This document shows, one piece after another, positions 1 to 8,579 of a stretch of 64,000 nt of DNA. The stretch is from CAVVJA01 sp963809815 (GTDB lineage: Bacteria; Actinomycetota; Actinomycetes; Mycobacteriales; Jatrophihabitantaceae): contig CAWELM010000014.1 in NCBI GenBank assembly GCA_963809815.1, positions 248,001 to 312,000 on the forward strand, written 5' to 3'. Under the pieces are notes generated by a model, which was not told the DNA's origin, searched no databases, and saw nothing but the letters and a program-made list of their open reading frames with translations. Position numbers and translations under genes: made by a program. Positions within the stretch are counted from its first letter, which is position 1, and each line of letters starts with the position of its first letter.

Positions 1-876
1 GCCGCGGGCCAGGTGTATCGCGGCGAGTGGGAGCGCGGCCTCGGCATCGACGGTCAACTCGGCGAGCAGCTGCTCGGCCTCCTCGATGCGGCCCTGCCGG
101 ACGCGCAGGTCCGCAAGCCGGATCGCGGCACCTCGTCGCTGCGCCGTGCGGCGGCCCAGGCCCCACAACCGGACGGCCTCCGTCAACGCCGTGTCGGCCT
201 CCGGCCAGCGGCCGGCGGCAGTGAGCACCCCGCCGTAGTGCGTATGGCAGAACGCGGTCACCGCCGGCAACCGGTACCGTGCGGCGACGGCTTCACCCAC
301 CCGGATCCACTCATCCGCGCGACGAACGTCGTGTGCGTACTCGCAGGCCGCGAACAGCTGGCAGAAGATCTCCTCGACGGCGCAAACGTCGTCTACCTCG
401 TCTCCGACGACCGCGGCGAGGGCCTCGTCGAGAAGTGGCATGCCGTCGTCAGTGCGATCGTCGTGCACCAGGCTCGCGCCGAGGTAGGCCATCGCGGTGA
501 ACTCGAGATTGGTGTCGTGGTATCTGTGCGCGACGCCGATCGCGTCGTGCAGCAGCGCGTGCCGGCGAGCGCGCTCACCCTCGAACATCGCCATGTTCAG
601 CGCCACCCAGCCCGATTCGGCGGATTCGCCGGCAGTGGCGAGCAGCGTCTTCGCCCGGGCCAACCAGCCGCTCATCACTGCGACATCCCCAGTGATCTGA
701 CCGTGCATGCCCGCCAGCGTGCGCGCCATGCGCACCGCGCCCACCGCGTCGCCGTCAGCGCGGTAGGCCGCGTAGGACCGCTCCCACGCCGCTATCGCCG
801 CGGGGAAGTCGAGGTCGAGATACCGCGCTCGCGCCTCCTCCTCGAGCGCGGCCCCGCCGCCCGGTCGCACACTCAC
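1..876 (-). CDS. TPR-rich protein, probable LuxR-type regulator (C-terminus outside window)
   Basis: The reading frame runs leftward off the window, so only the first 292 codons are visible. The translation is almost entirely helical and made of degenerate tetratricopeptide-like repeats, such as ARYLDLDFPAAIAAWERSY, a later TAAGRWPEADTALTEAV and QGRIEEAEQLLAEL. N-terminal TPR arrays of this style usually precede a C-terminal LuxR helix-turn-helix in actinobacterial regulators. That domain would lie outside the window, so the regulatory role is inference. The start is one of several in-frame GTG codons (876 or 885); no strong ribosome binding site separates them. The gene is downstream of and co-directional with the fused sigma factor gene, with a strong inverted repeat in the gap between them. 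Confidence 0.6.
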   Translation of the reverse strand, partial: MSVRPGGGAALEEEARARYLDLDFPAAIAAWERSYAAYRADGDAVGAVRMARTLAGMHGQITGDVAVMSGWLARAKTLLATAGESAESGWVALNMAMFEGERARRHALLHDAIGVAHRYHDTNLEFTAMAYLGASLVHDDRTDDGMPLLDEALAAVVGDEVDDVCAVEEIFCQLFAACEYAHDVRRADEWIRVGEAVAARYRLPAVTAFCHTHYGGVLTAAGRWPEADTALTEAVRLWGLGRRTAQRRGAAIRLADLRVRQGRIEEAEQLLAELTVDAEAALPLAAIHLARG

Positions 877-918
877 AGCATCCACGCATCGAGGCGGCCT
901 CGCACCGTAAGCGGCACA

Positions 919-938
919 GACGGGGTATACACCCCGTC
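919..938. promoter_or_regulatory. Inverted repeat GACGGGG-N6-CCCCGTC
   Basis: Perfect 7-base arms (919-925 and 932-938) around the 6-base centre TATACA. It lies between the stop codon of the fused sigma factor gene and the start of the next leftward gene. It could be a terminator stem for the former or an operator for the latter. There is no T-run after it, so an operator is at least as likely. Confidence 0.45.
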
Positions 939-1007
939 GCTTCAGGTCGTCGTACCCGCGACTGACCGTTCAGGATGCCCGTCGTTTGTCGCGCGAGATC
1001 GCCGGTC

Positions 1008-2672
1008 TCACAGTGGGTAGTCGCGCACACCGCCACCCAGCCCCACTGCACTGACGTGGAGCACCGCGCCTGCCGTTCGGATGCCCTGCACCTGCACGGC
1101 GAGCGTCCGGCCGACCCCCAGATTGAGGCAGCGCACGGTTGTTGTGTGCAGTCCGGTGCAGCCGGTTACGGCGATGCCAGCGGCATCGACGGCCTCGATC
1201 GTCCACCTCGTCGGCACCGACAAGGTCACCGATGCCGCCGGGTCCGGGATGGCGACCGCGACGACTTCGCGAACGGTAACGGGTGATGGGCTCGCCGGCG
1301 GTGGTGCCGGGGCGGCCGGGGCCGTGCTGGTTGCCGCCGGTTGCTGCCCCGCCGACGGTGCGGCATTTCCGGTAGGTTCGGCGGCTGCTAGGGGCGTCCC
1401 GCCGGCCGCCGCCGCGGCGGCTCCCTGAGGTAACCCGGCAGCCGGCGTCTGAGCTGTACCGCCGGGCCGCGGTGCCGCGCCCCTCGGAGGCTGGGCGCCG
1501 CCGGGAGGCTGGACGTCGCCAGATCCGGGAGCGGACGTGACCGTACGGTGGGGAACGCCGGTAGCGGCCGAGGACCCCACGGATCCGCCCGTAACTGGCC
1601 CCCGGGCGCCTGGGGAGGACGGTGCGGTGGGGTTCGGTGCCGCGTGCGGCGAGTGTTCCGGCGAGCCGTGGATTACCCCGAGGATGACCAGCAAGGCAGC
1701 GATCGCAGCAGCGGCGCCGGCAGCAGCCAACGTCACGGTCCTCGATCTGGTCTGCCAAAGTCGGTGGCTATCGGCGGCCGAGCCACTCGAGGTCGCGTCG
1801 GCGCCACTTGGTGCGGCGCTATTGGGCCCGGAGACGCTGGCCGCGGCCAGGTGCCCCACGGAGCCGGCGGAAGACAAGTAATGGCCGGCCGCGAGCGCGC
1901 CGCCCAGAATGATTGGGGCGATCACCGTCCGCAGCGAGTTGTTGACGTCGTCGACCTCAAGCAGCGCAGCTCGGCATCGCTCGCACTGCCGGAGGTGTTC
2001 GTCCACGGCCGCGCGATCACGACTGGACAGCGCGTCGCGGATGTAGGGGCCGAGTTGCCGCCGCGTTTCACGGCACTCCTGGTCGTCGGTGGCCGCGAGG
2101 TGCTGTTGGAGGAACGCTTGCCGCAGTCGCTCCTTGGCCCGGCGGGCCCGTAACGTGACGCCGTTGGGACTGGTGCCAAGGATCGGCGCGATCTCGGCCG
2201 GCGTCTGCCGCTCCACAACGACGTGCCACAACACCGCACGACTTGCCTCTGGCAGTGACGCCCAGGCCCGCCAGGCGGCATGCTGTTCGGCGTTGAGCGC
2301 CGCGACGTCAGCCGCGGAGGGCGCCGGCTCCGCCTCCAGATCGGCGGCCTGATCGGTGAGCGTGACTCGCCGCTCGTAGGACCGCGCCGTGTCGATGGCG
2401 AACCGGCGCATCGTGCTGAACAGATAGGGCCGGAATGCGTCGTGTGGACCATGTCCAGCCTTGACTACCCGCAACACGCGGTAGTAGCTCTCGCTGACCA
2501 GGTCGTCCACGTCTCCGGACTTGGCCACCTGCGCGGCCATCCGGCGCGCCGCCGCCTGGTGGCGGGTCCACAGCTCGGCGTACGCCGAGTCGTCGCCGGC
2601 GCGGACGGCAGCAAGGAGGTCGGCGTCGCTGTGCTCGACGTCGGCGTCAGCACTCGCGTCCACCCTTTGCAC
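1008..2672 (-). CDS. ECF sigma factor fused to a zinc-finger anti-sigma-like domain and membrane anchor
   Basis: About 554 residues from the GTG at 2672; an in-frame GTG at 2663 is an alternative. Residues roughly 1-190 are an ECF sigma factor: region 2 (SDADLLAAVRAGDDSAYAEL, then DDLVSESYYRVLRVV and MRRFAIDTAR) and region 4 (LPEASRAVLWHVVVE, TPAEIAPILGTSPNGVTLRARRA). A ZAS-type zinc motif H-x3-C-x2-C follows (EHLRQCERC, with an earlier Cys in QECRE), then one hydrophobic stretch, a Ser/Ala linker, a clear membrane helix (AAAGAAAAIAALLVILGVI), a long Pro/Ala-rich linker and a compact outer domain of about 90 residues. Some actinobacterial ECF groups are known to carry such fused extensions. 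The sigma factor is therefore probably held at the membrane and controlled in cis. Length is roughly three times that of an ordinary ECF factor. Confidence 0.85.
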   Translation of the reverse strand: MQRVDASADADVEHSDADLLAAVRAGDDSAYAELWTRHQAAARRMAAQVAKSGDVDDLVSESYYRVLRVVKAGHGPHDAFRPYLFSTMRRFAIDTARSYERRVTLTDQAADLEAEPAPSAADVAALNAEQHAAWRAWASLPEASRAVLWHVVVERQTPAEIAPILGTSPNGVTLRARRAKERLRQAFLQQHLAATDDQECRETRRQLGPYIRDALSSRDRAAVDEHLRQCERCRAALLEVDDVNNSLRTVIAPIILGGALAAGHYLSSAGSVGHLAAASVSGPNSAAPSGADATSSGSAADSHRLWQTRSRTVTLAAAGAAAAIAALLVILGVIHGSPEHSPHAAPNPTAPSSPGARGPVTGGSVGSSAATGVPHRTVTSAPGSGDVQPPGGAQPPRGAAPRPGGTAQTPAAGLPQGAAAAAAGGTPLAAAEPTGNAAPSAGQQPAATSTAPAAPAPPPASPSPVTVREVVAVAIPDPAASVTLSVPTRWTIEAVDAAGIAVTGCTGLHTTTVRCLNLGVGRTLAVQVQGIRTAGAVLHVSAVGLGGGVRDYPL

Positions 2673-3102
2673 ACTAATAGGCGATTTGGTGGTCGCGATA
2701 GATCCCGTCGGGAATGCCCTGAGCGCGGAGAAACGACCTGGTCCAGAACGGCGACAGATTCTCACCACTCGACCGTCTCTAGTACGGGGACCTCGCCGGA
2801 TCGGCCCGATGTGCACCGCGATAGTCGCGGCCCAGGGGGACGCAGCCGTTAACCGATCCGGCGAGGTCACGGGAGTGGGCTCGAAGCCCCGTCACCGCGA
2901 GCGGGACCCGGGGACGTTCCAGCAGATGTTGCGGGCGGACCGTGCCATCCACGCGGCAACTTTGCCGAGCGGATTCCGACCCTTGACGCTCAAATTGGTC
3001 TATGCCAATGTGGGCTGGAACCGACCATCCGAAGTTTTCGGCCGAAACAGACGTTCTGTACACAGCCGCTCCGGGTGGGCCCTACCCGTGAGGAGGACGG
3101 CA
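2673..3102. other. 430-base divergent intergenic region
   Basis: No convincing coding frame. It holds the 5' regions of the leftward fused sigma factor and the rightward hexosaminidase, the 16-base inverted repeat described separately, and close to the rightward gene a TTGACG at 2983 followed by ATTGG-N6-CCAAT (2994-3009). It ends in a strong GAGGAGG ribosome binding site for the hexosaminidase. Confidence 0.6.
2789..2868. repeat. 16-base perfect inverted repeat with 48-base spacer
   Basis: GACCTCGCCGGATCGG at 2789-2804 is matched exactly by its reverse complement at 2853-2868. The repeat lies about 120 bases upstream of the fused sigma factor start. It could be a long stem in that gene's leader or a pair of protein-binding half-sites. 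A 16-base exact match is unlikely by chance within 80 bases even at this GC content. Confidence 0.7.
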
Positions 3103-4317
3103 ATGGCTATACGCGACGGTTACGGCGGCGCTCCAATCCCCGTCGACGCGTTTCCGGGAATCGACCAACGAGGCGTCAGCCGGCGCAGTGTGCTCGTCGG
3201 CGGGGCAGCTCTGCTCGTCGGTGCCGGGTTCATGAAGCCGGCCCAGGCACTCGCTGCCCCAACCGGTGCGGCGAGCGGGACGATGGGTTCCGAGACGCTC
3301 GGGCTCTCCCCGGCCCAGCAGGTTGGGCAGCGCGTGATTTGGTCCTATCCCGGGCTGACGCCGCCGCCGGCGCTCTTCGACGCCATCCGGGCCGGATTGG
3401 TCGGCGGGGTGATCTTCTTCGGCGAGAACATCAGCCGTCCTAACTACCCCAGTCAGATTCAAGCGGTGACCGCCCAATTGGCGCAGGCACAGGCGGACAG
3501 CGGCATCGGATATCCATTGCTGCTGATGACCGACCAGGAGGGCGGCATCGTGCAGCGGCTTCCGGGAGCCCCGGGGATCTCCGAGAAGCAGATCGGCGCG
3601 TCGGCGGACCCGGTTGCCACAGCTACGTCCGCGGGCACCGGCGCAGCGCAGAACTTGCTCACCGCCGGGATGAACTGCAACCTGGCGCCGGTACTCGACG
3701 TCTTCCGGCAAGCCGGCAACTTCGACGACCAGTTCGGCCGCTCGTACAGCATGGATCCGGTGGTCTGTGGTGAGTGCGGTGCCGCGTCCATTACCGCGCA
3801 GCAGACGCTTGGTGTGGTCACAACTGCCAAGCACTACCCCGGGCTTGGTGCCGCGACCCGCGCCCAGAACACGGATCTCGGGCCCGTGACGCTCGACGTG
3901 TCCTTGTCGGATCTGCGCAGCATCGACGAGTTGCCCTTCACATACGCCATCAACGCCAACGTAGACATGATCATGACGTCGTGGGCGACCTACCCGGCAC
4001 TCGACCCGGACCTGCCGTCCGGGCTGTCACCGAGAATCGTGCACGGCGAGTTGCGCGGGCGACTCAAGTTCCGCGGGGTGACAATCACCGACGCGATCGA
4101 GGCCGGCGCGCTGCAGAGCTTCGGTAGCACCGGGGAACGCGCGGTGGCGGCCGCGGCCGCCGGCATGGACATCGTGCTGTGCTCCGCACGTGTGGTCAGC
4201 CAGGGCCAGGATGCGGTCGACGCACTCCAGGCGGCGGTCGCCGACGGTCAACTCGATCGGGGCGCGGCCATCCACGCGCTGCGGCGCGTCCTGGCGCTGC
4301 GCGGCCCGGTCGGCTGA
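3103..4317 (+). CDS. Tat-exported GH3 beta-N-acetylhexosaminidase (NagZ-like)
   Basis: 404 residues. The ATG follows GAGGAGG by six bases. The N-terminus has a twin-arginine signal (SRRSVLVGGAALLVGAG), so the enzyme should be exported folded. The GH3 family 1 barrel is clear: LMTDQEGGIVQRL, FGRSYSMDP, TAKHYPGLGAATRAQNTD and the nucleophile strand VTITDAIEAGAL. Members hydrolyse terminal beta-N-acetylglucosamine from peptidoglycan fragments or glycans. In the canonical KHFPGHG loop the His that forms the acid/base dyad is Leu here (PGLG), a substitution I recall in other actinobacterial homologues. The C-terminus matches the single catalytic domain of short GH3 enzymes. It is divergent from the membrane-bound sigma factor, which might control it, though nothing in the sequence proves that. 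Confidence 0.85.
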   Translation: MAIRDGYGGAPIPVDAFPGIDQRGVSRRSVLVGGAALLVGAGFMKPAQALAAPTGAASGTMGSETLGLSPAQQVGQRVIWSYPGLTPPPALFDAIRAGLVGGVIFFGENISRPNYPSQIQAVTAQLAQAQADSGIGYPLLLMTDQEGGIVQRLPGAPGISEKQIGASADPVATATSAGTGAAQNLLTAGMNCNLAPVLDVFRQAGNFDDQFGRSYSMDPVVCGECGAASITAQQTLGVVTTAKHYPGLGAATRAQNTDLGPVTLDVSLSDLRSIDELPFTYAINANVDMIMTSWATYPALDPDLPSGLSPRIVHGELRGRLKFRGVTITDAIEAGALQSFGSTGERAVAAAAAGMDIVLCSARVVSQGQDAVDALQAAVADGQLDRGAAIHALRRVLALRGPVG

Positions 4318-4357
4318 GGCACCGACAAGATCGGTCGGACGAGCCCGCCGACGCCGA

Positions 4358-7150
4358 CTACGGCTCGTGCGGCATTGGCACGCCGAGGTCGGCGAGCTCG
4401 GCTCGGGCCTCGTCGAGTCGGCACGGAATCAGCGCCAGCGTGCAGGCGCGCTCGTAGCGGGCGCCGAGCCGTTCCCAGGCCGCCAGCGCGGCGTCGAGGT
4501 CGGCCGGATCACCCGTGAGTCGTGCCCGGGCCCGTGCGACGCAGGCTGCTGCCCAGCGGTTCTCACGCGCTGCGGGCGCCGCCGCGGTCAGGCGTTCCGC
4601 CGCGTCCGGCAACCCGGCCGCCACGGCGAGCTCGGCCGCGACAGCCCACGGGTAGGCGTCGAAGTACCAGTGCCGCATCTGCCACCACGCGTTCTCCTGG
4701 GTCGGTAGACCGGCGACCAGGTACGCCGACTCGTCCCATCGACCGAAGTGCAGGGAAAGTCGGGCCTCGACGAATGTCGCCATCCCACGGACCTGGAAGT
4801 GGACGTTGCGCGTCTGGTCACCGGCGAGTTCGACACCGGCGAATGTCCGCCAGTCGGAGGCGACCAGGTCGTCACCACGCAGGGCGTGGCACAGCACGAG
4901 CGAGTACATCATCGGCGCGAGCCACCGCGCCGGCGGTCGGCCGGCGTCCTCCCACAGCTGGCGCGTCCGCCGCCCTCGGGCGACGGCCTCGTCGAACCGA
5001 CCGAGCAGCACGAGCGCGACGACCGGCTTGCTCTCGACCATGAGTGGCGCCGCCGCCACGAACTCGTTGAGCTCGAAGCGCCGAGCCGTCTCGAGGGCGA
5101 ACGACGGCTCACCGGCTGTGATCGCGTTCTCCACCGCCATGTGGAGGATGTCGTGGATCTCCGCACCCGCCCGCGGCTGGTGCGGAGGCAGGCGCGATAG
5201 CAGGCCGAGCCGGCGGGAACCCAGCACATTCGTCATCGCGAAGTGCCCGCCCATCACCTGCACCGACCCGAGCGCATCGAGGGCGGCGCTGATCAGCACC
5301 GGGTCGTCAGCCCGCTCGGCTGCGCCGAGCGCGGCGTCGAACATCTCCGGGTCCGGCACTTCGACCGTCCGCGTTTCGGTCCACGCGTCCGCTGCGGTGA
5401 GCTGCGCCGCCGCGGCGAGATCGCCGGGCGGGGCGACATTGTGGGCAACGGAGAGCACCTGCCGCAGCTCCGCCAGCCCGACGTCGCGCTCGAACATCGC
5501 GGGGAATCGCGTCGCCCCGGACACCGCCTCGGCGAGCACCGCGGCCTGAATGCCGTGGTCGCCCGCCGTGGCGGCCCGCTCGGCCGCGGCGACGGCGTAC
5601 TGGTAGCGCAGCTGCCCGTTGTACTCGACGTGCGCGACGCCAGCGGCAGACCAGAGATCACGCGCGGCTTGGGCGTCGTGGACGGCGTATTCGGCCGCGC
5701 GGAGGTAGTGCCCCCGCGCCTCGGCGAAGAAGCGGCGGGCGAAGGTCAGGTGGCCGAGCGAACGCGCCAGCCGGGCCGCCAGGTCACCATCGGCGAGGCT
5801 CAGCGCCGCCCGCAGGTCATCGGCCACGGCGTCGAATGCGGCCTGCCACGGCTCGCCGCGTTCCAGCCGATTCTCGATGTCGGCGGCTGCATCCGCGGCC
5901 CACCGCACGTAGCGGACGGTCACATCGCCCAGCTCGCCGGCCTCGGTCAACTTGTCCAGCGCGTAGGCCCGCACCGTCTCGAGCAGCGACCACCGCCCGC
6001 CGCCGGGCCGGTGCACCAACAGGCTCTTGTCGGCCAGCCGCCCGACGAGGTCGGCCACCTCGGCTGCCGGCAGCCCGGTCACCGCACTCGCCGCCCCGAT
6101 ATCGAAATCGCCGACGAACCGGCCCAGCCGGCGCAGCGCGGTCCGTTCCTCGTCGTCGAGCAGGTCGTGGCTCCAATCGAGCACCGCGCGCAGCGACCTG
6201 TGCCGCTCGTCGCCGCCGCGGCCACCGCTGAGCAGCCGGAGCCGATCGGTCAGTCCGGCGCGCAGCCCGGTGATGCCCAACGCGGCGCTACGCGCGGTGG
6301 CCAGCTCGATCGCGAGCGGCATGCCGTCCAGCTGCGCGCACAGCTCTCCGACCACTGCCGGGTCGGCGTCAAACGTCGCGTCCAGCGTTCGGGCTCGGTC
6401 GTAGAACAGCGCGACCGCCTCCGAATCCGCCGCGCTACCGGTCGACGGCACGATGAGCGAGAGCCCAGAGAGCGGCACGACTCGCTCACTCGGCACCCCG
6501 ATGCGTGCGCGGCTCGTCGTCAGCACGCGCAGCCCGGTGGTTTCTCCGAGCAGCGTGGTGAGGAATTCCGCGGCGTCGTCGACCAAATGCTCGCAGTTGT
6601 CGAGCACGAGGAGTGACTGCCCTGGCCGCAGCCGAGCAAACACGGCGTCACGGAGCGTCTGGCCGGGCCGTTCGGTCACACCGAGCACGGACGCCACTGT
6701 CTGCACGAAGAACCCGGGTCGGGTGCTGACAAGCTCCACGAACACCGCACCGAACGGCAGCGTGGGCCCCAGTTGCCGCGCCACCTCTCCGGCTAGCCGC
6801 GTCTTGCCGACACCGCCCGGACCGAGCAGCGTGACCAGCCGCGAGACCTCCAACGATTCCAGCAGCTCGGCCTGCTCACGGGTCCGTCCGATGAACGGCG
6901 TCCAGGTGGCAGGCAAGCCACGTACCATTCCCGCCGCACCGGACGCCTCAGAGGTCACCAAACCAGGCGCCAGCGCCGCGAGCGCGCGCCGGTCGGCCAC
7001 GCCCAGCTTGCGCAGCAGCGACGACACGTGCGTCTCGACGGTGCGGACCGACAGTTGTAACCGCGAGGCGATTTGCGCATTCGACAGGTGCTCCCCGAGC
7101 GCGGCCAGTACCTCGACCTCACGCTCGGACAGCCCGGCCGTCCCCTGCAT
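4358..7150 (-). CDS. LuxR-type regulator: N-terminal HTH, NB-ARC ATPase, TPR tail
   Basis: 930 residues from ATG 7150 (GTG 7153 possible). Residues 5-60 are a LuxR helix-turn-helix (LSEREVEVLAALGEHLSNAQ, then VRTVETHVSSLLRKLG). An ATPase follows with Walker A GPGGVGKT, a Walker B-like strand SLLVLDNCEHLVDD and sensor LTTSRARIGVP, as in STAND proteins. The remaining 500 or so residues are Ala-rich TPR-like helices. The order is reversed relative to MalT/LAL regulators, where the DNA-binding domain is C-terminal. Such proteins switch on target genes after ligand-induced, ATP-dependent assembly; the ligand is unknown. The gene is divergent from a 64-residue basic protein and close to an ECF sigma gene. 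Confidence 0.88.
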   Translation of the reverse strand: MQGTAGLSEREVEVLAALGEHLSNAQIASRLQLSVRTVETHVSSLLRKLGVADRRALAALAPGLVTSEASGAAGMVRGLPATWTPFIGRTREQAELLESLEVSRLVTLLGPGGVGKTRLAGEVARQLGPTLPFGAVFVELVSTRPGFFVQTVASVLGVTERPGQTLRDAVFARLRPGQSLLVLDNCEHLVDDAAEFLTTLLGETTGLRVLTTSRARIGVPSERVVPLSGLSLIVPSTGSAADSEAVALFYDRARTLDATFDADPAVVGELCAQLDGMPLAIELATARSAALGITGLRAGLTDRLRLLSGGRGGDERHRSLRAVLDWSHDLLDDEERTALRRLGRFVGDFDIGAASAVTGLPAAEVADLVGRLADKSLLVHRPGGGRWSLLETVRAYALDKLTEAGELGDVTVRYVRWAADAAADIENRLERGEPWQAAFDAVADDLRAALSLADGDLAARLARSLGHLTFARRFFAEARGHYLRAAEYAVHDAQAARDLWSAAGVAHVEYNGQLRYQYAVAAAERAATAGDHGIQAAVLAEAVSGATRFPAMFERDVGLAELRQVLSVAHNVAPPGDLAAAAQLTAADAWTETRTVEVPDPEMFDAALGAAERADDPVLISAALDALGSVQVMGGHFAMTNVLGSRRLGLLSRLPPHQPRAGAEIHDILHMAVENAITAGEPSFALETARRFELNEFVAAAPLMVESKPVVALVLLGRFDEAVARGRRTRQLWEDAGRPPARWLAPMMYSLVLCHALRGDDLVASDWRTFAGVELAGDQTRNVHFQVRGMATFVEARLSLHFGRWDESAYLVAGLPTQENAWWQMRHWYFDAYPWAVAAELAVAAGLPDAAERLTAAAPAARENRWAAACVARARARLTGDPADLDAALAAWERLGARYERACTLALIPCRLDEARAELADLGVPMPHEP

Positions 7151-7312
7151 CACTGGCTCATCTTGCCGCTTGCGGGCCCTGGTTGCTGCCGACTGCGGCG
7201 AGTACGTGGTGATTCCGTGCTGGCTCCGTGGTGAACCCGTGCTCGGCACGGATGGCAGCGGCCCTCGTGGCGACGAGTCTCGATGGCACAGCACCGACCC
7301 AAGGAGGAACCA

Positions 7313-7507
7313 ATGTTCACCAGTCCGATGATCGGCGAGCTGGCCACTACTCGGCGTACCGAGCTGATTGCCGCTGCCGACGCGGAGCGGCTTGCCCAGC
7401 AGGCACGCCACGCGCGCCGCGCCCGTCGCGACCAGGCTCGATCCACCACGGCCGGACGGGTCCGCCGCATCTGGCTGCGGAGGACAACCCAACCGGCACA
7501 TTCGTGA
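7313..7507 (+). CDS. Small basic helical protein, unknown function
   Basis: 64 residues starting at ATG 7313, directly after a near-perfect AAGGAGGAACCA ribosome binding site. This is the strongest evidence that it is real. The chain is Ala/Arg/Gln-rich and should form one amphipathic helix (TRRTELIAAADAERLAQQAR, then HARRARRDQAR). It has no cysteines, membrane segment or recognisable domain. Short proteins of this appearance are common in actinobacteria, often beside regulators. It is divergent from the NB-ARC LuxR regulator and lies upstream of an ECF sigma gene. No function can be assigned. Confidence 0.6.
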   Translation: MFTSPMIGELATTRRTELIAAADAERLAQQARHARRARRDQARSTTAGRVRRIWLRRTTQPAHS

Positions 7508-7765
7508 CGGCGGACCAGACCACGCTGCCACCGAGAGCCGTAATCCTGATCTCGGCCGTGCTGCGGTTGAGGGGACCGAGCGCGACCAGGTAGTCACCAC
7601 CTGGGCCGAACCTCCGTCGCTCACTGACCCGACCGCGGCCGGGCTCAGCCAGACGCCGCCCAATCTGGGCACAGCATTCGGCGAGATAGGCACCGTTCAC
7701 CGAAGTTCGCTAGCCGTATGGCTGCCTACCGTGCAGGAGCGCCCGCATACGAGAAGGACAGGCAC

Positions 7766-8419
7766 ATGCTTGCTCAGCCGAATTTCGCGAAGACACCAAG
7801 TTCCGCGCTGAATATTGCCGAGCTGGCCGACCGCTACGCCGGCCGGCTGTACGGCATCGGCCGCCGCTACCGGCTCACCCCGGAGGAATGCGACGACGCG
7901 GCACAATCGACCTGGCTGGCGCTGTGTCAAAACGCCGAGCACATCCGCGATCCGCAGTGCGTCGCTGGATGGTTGGCCACCACCATGCGCCGGTTCTCCG
8001 CCGCTGCACTCCGGAACCGGTACCGGGAGCTGCCCACCTCCGACTCCATGGACGTTTTCCCCTGGGTCGATGACGCGGCCGACGTTGCTGACACAGTCGC
8101 CGCCCGGCAGACAACATCCCGGCTCTATCAGGCCATCGGCCAACTACCCGACCGGGAACGACGCCTCATCCGGCTGCAACTCGACCCGGCGCAGCGGGGA
8201 TACGCACAGATCAGCCGCACCATACCGATGCCGATCGGCAGCATCGGGCCGGTCCGCGGTCGCGCCCTCCGTCGACTCCGAACGCTCCTCTACGACCTCG
8301 ACGAGAAAGCAATGTCCGCGGCAACTACGAAGGCGACGGGCCGGAACGCCCGTGTGCGTGTCCGAGGCGGCGATAGGTCACAGGTATCGATGGCAGGAAA
8401 TACCCCACGTCTCGCTTGA
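7766..8419 (+). CDS. ECF-type RNA polymerase sigma factor
   Basis: 217 residues from ATG 7766, preceded by GAGAAGGA. Region 2 is seen in ELADRYAGRLYGIGRRYRLT, PEECDDAAQSTWLALCQN and VAGWLATTMRRFSAAALRNR. Region 4 is seen in LPDRERRLIRLQLDPAQRG and YAQISRTIPMPIGSIGPVRG followed by RALRRLR. The C-terminal 35 residues are a basic, low-complexity tail. No anti-sigma gene is adjacent. The following gene is a Uma2-type nuclease family protein and the preceding one a small basic protein, so the regulator partner is unknown. The 258-base gap upstream holds no clear gene. Confidence 0.85.
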   Translation: MLAQPNFAKTPSSALNIAELADRYAGRLYGIGRRYRLTPEECDDAAQSTWLALCQNAEHIRDPQCVAGWLATTMRRFSAAALRNRYRELPTSDSMDVFPWVDDAADVADTVAARQTTSRLYQAIGQLPDRERRLIRLQLDPAQRGYAQISRTIPMPIGSIGPVRGRALRRLRTLLYDLDEKAMSAATTKATGRNARVRVRGGDRSQVSMAGNTPRLA

Positions 8420-8579
8420 CGTCCCGACCGAGGAAGTTCATTCGTACTGGCCAAGGAATCAGTTGCGCCGCCGGGTGGCACATGAGCACGGCCGCAGTGA
8501 TTAGTGCGAGTCCGGTGATGTCAAGCCGGCCTTACGCAATTGCAGCGTGGGAGACTCGACTCACCATGGAGGCGCAGAG

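Noticed and set aside
13..1020. Long rightward open frame at the left edge
   Set aside because: Its translation is low-complexity and shows no family signal, while the opposite strand encodes a regular TPR protein; it is a high-GC shadow frame.
2673..2870. Longer N-terminus of the fused sigma factor (start at 2870)
   Set aside because: The extra residues are Arg/Pro-rich and unlike a sigma N-terminus, and the region contains the inverted repeat.
7151..7693. N-terminal extension of the NB-ARC LuxR regulator
   Set aside because: The extension overlaps the well-supported small gene at 7313 and lacks domain signal; the HTH starts right after ATG 7150.
7508..7700. Possible leftward fragment containing GDYLVALGPLNRSTAEIRIT
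   Set aside because: Looks somewhat protein-like, but no start, ribosome binding site or family was recognised.
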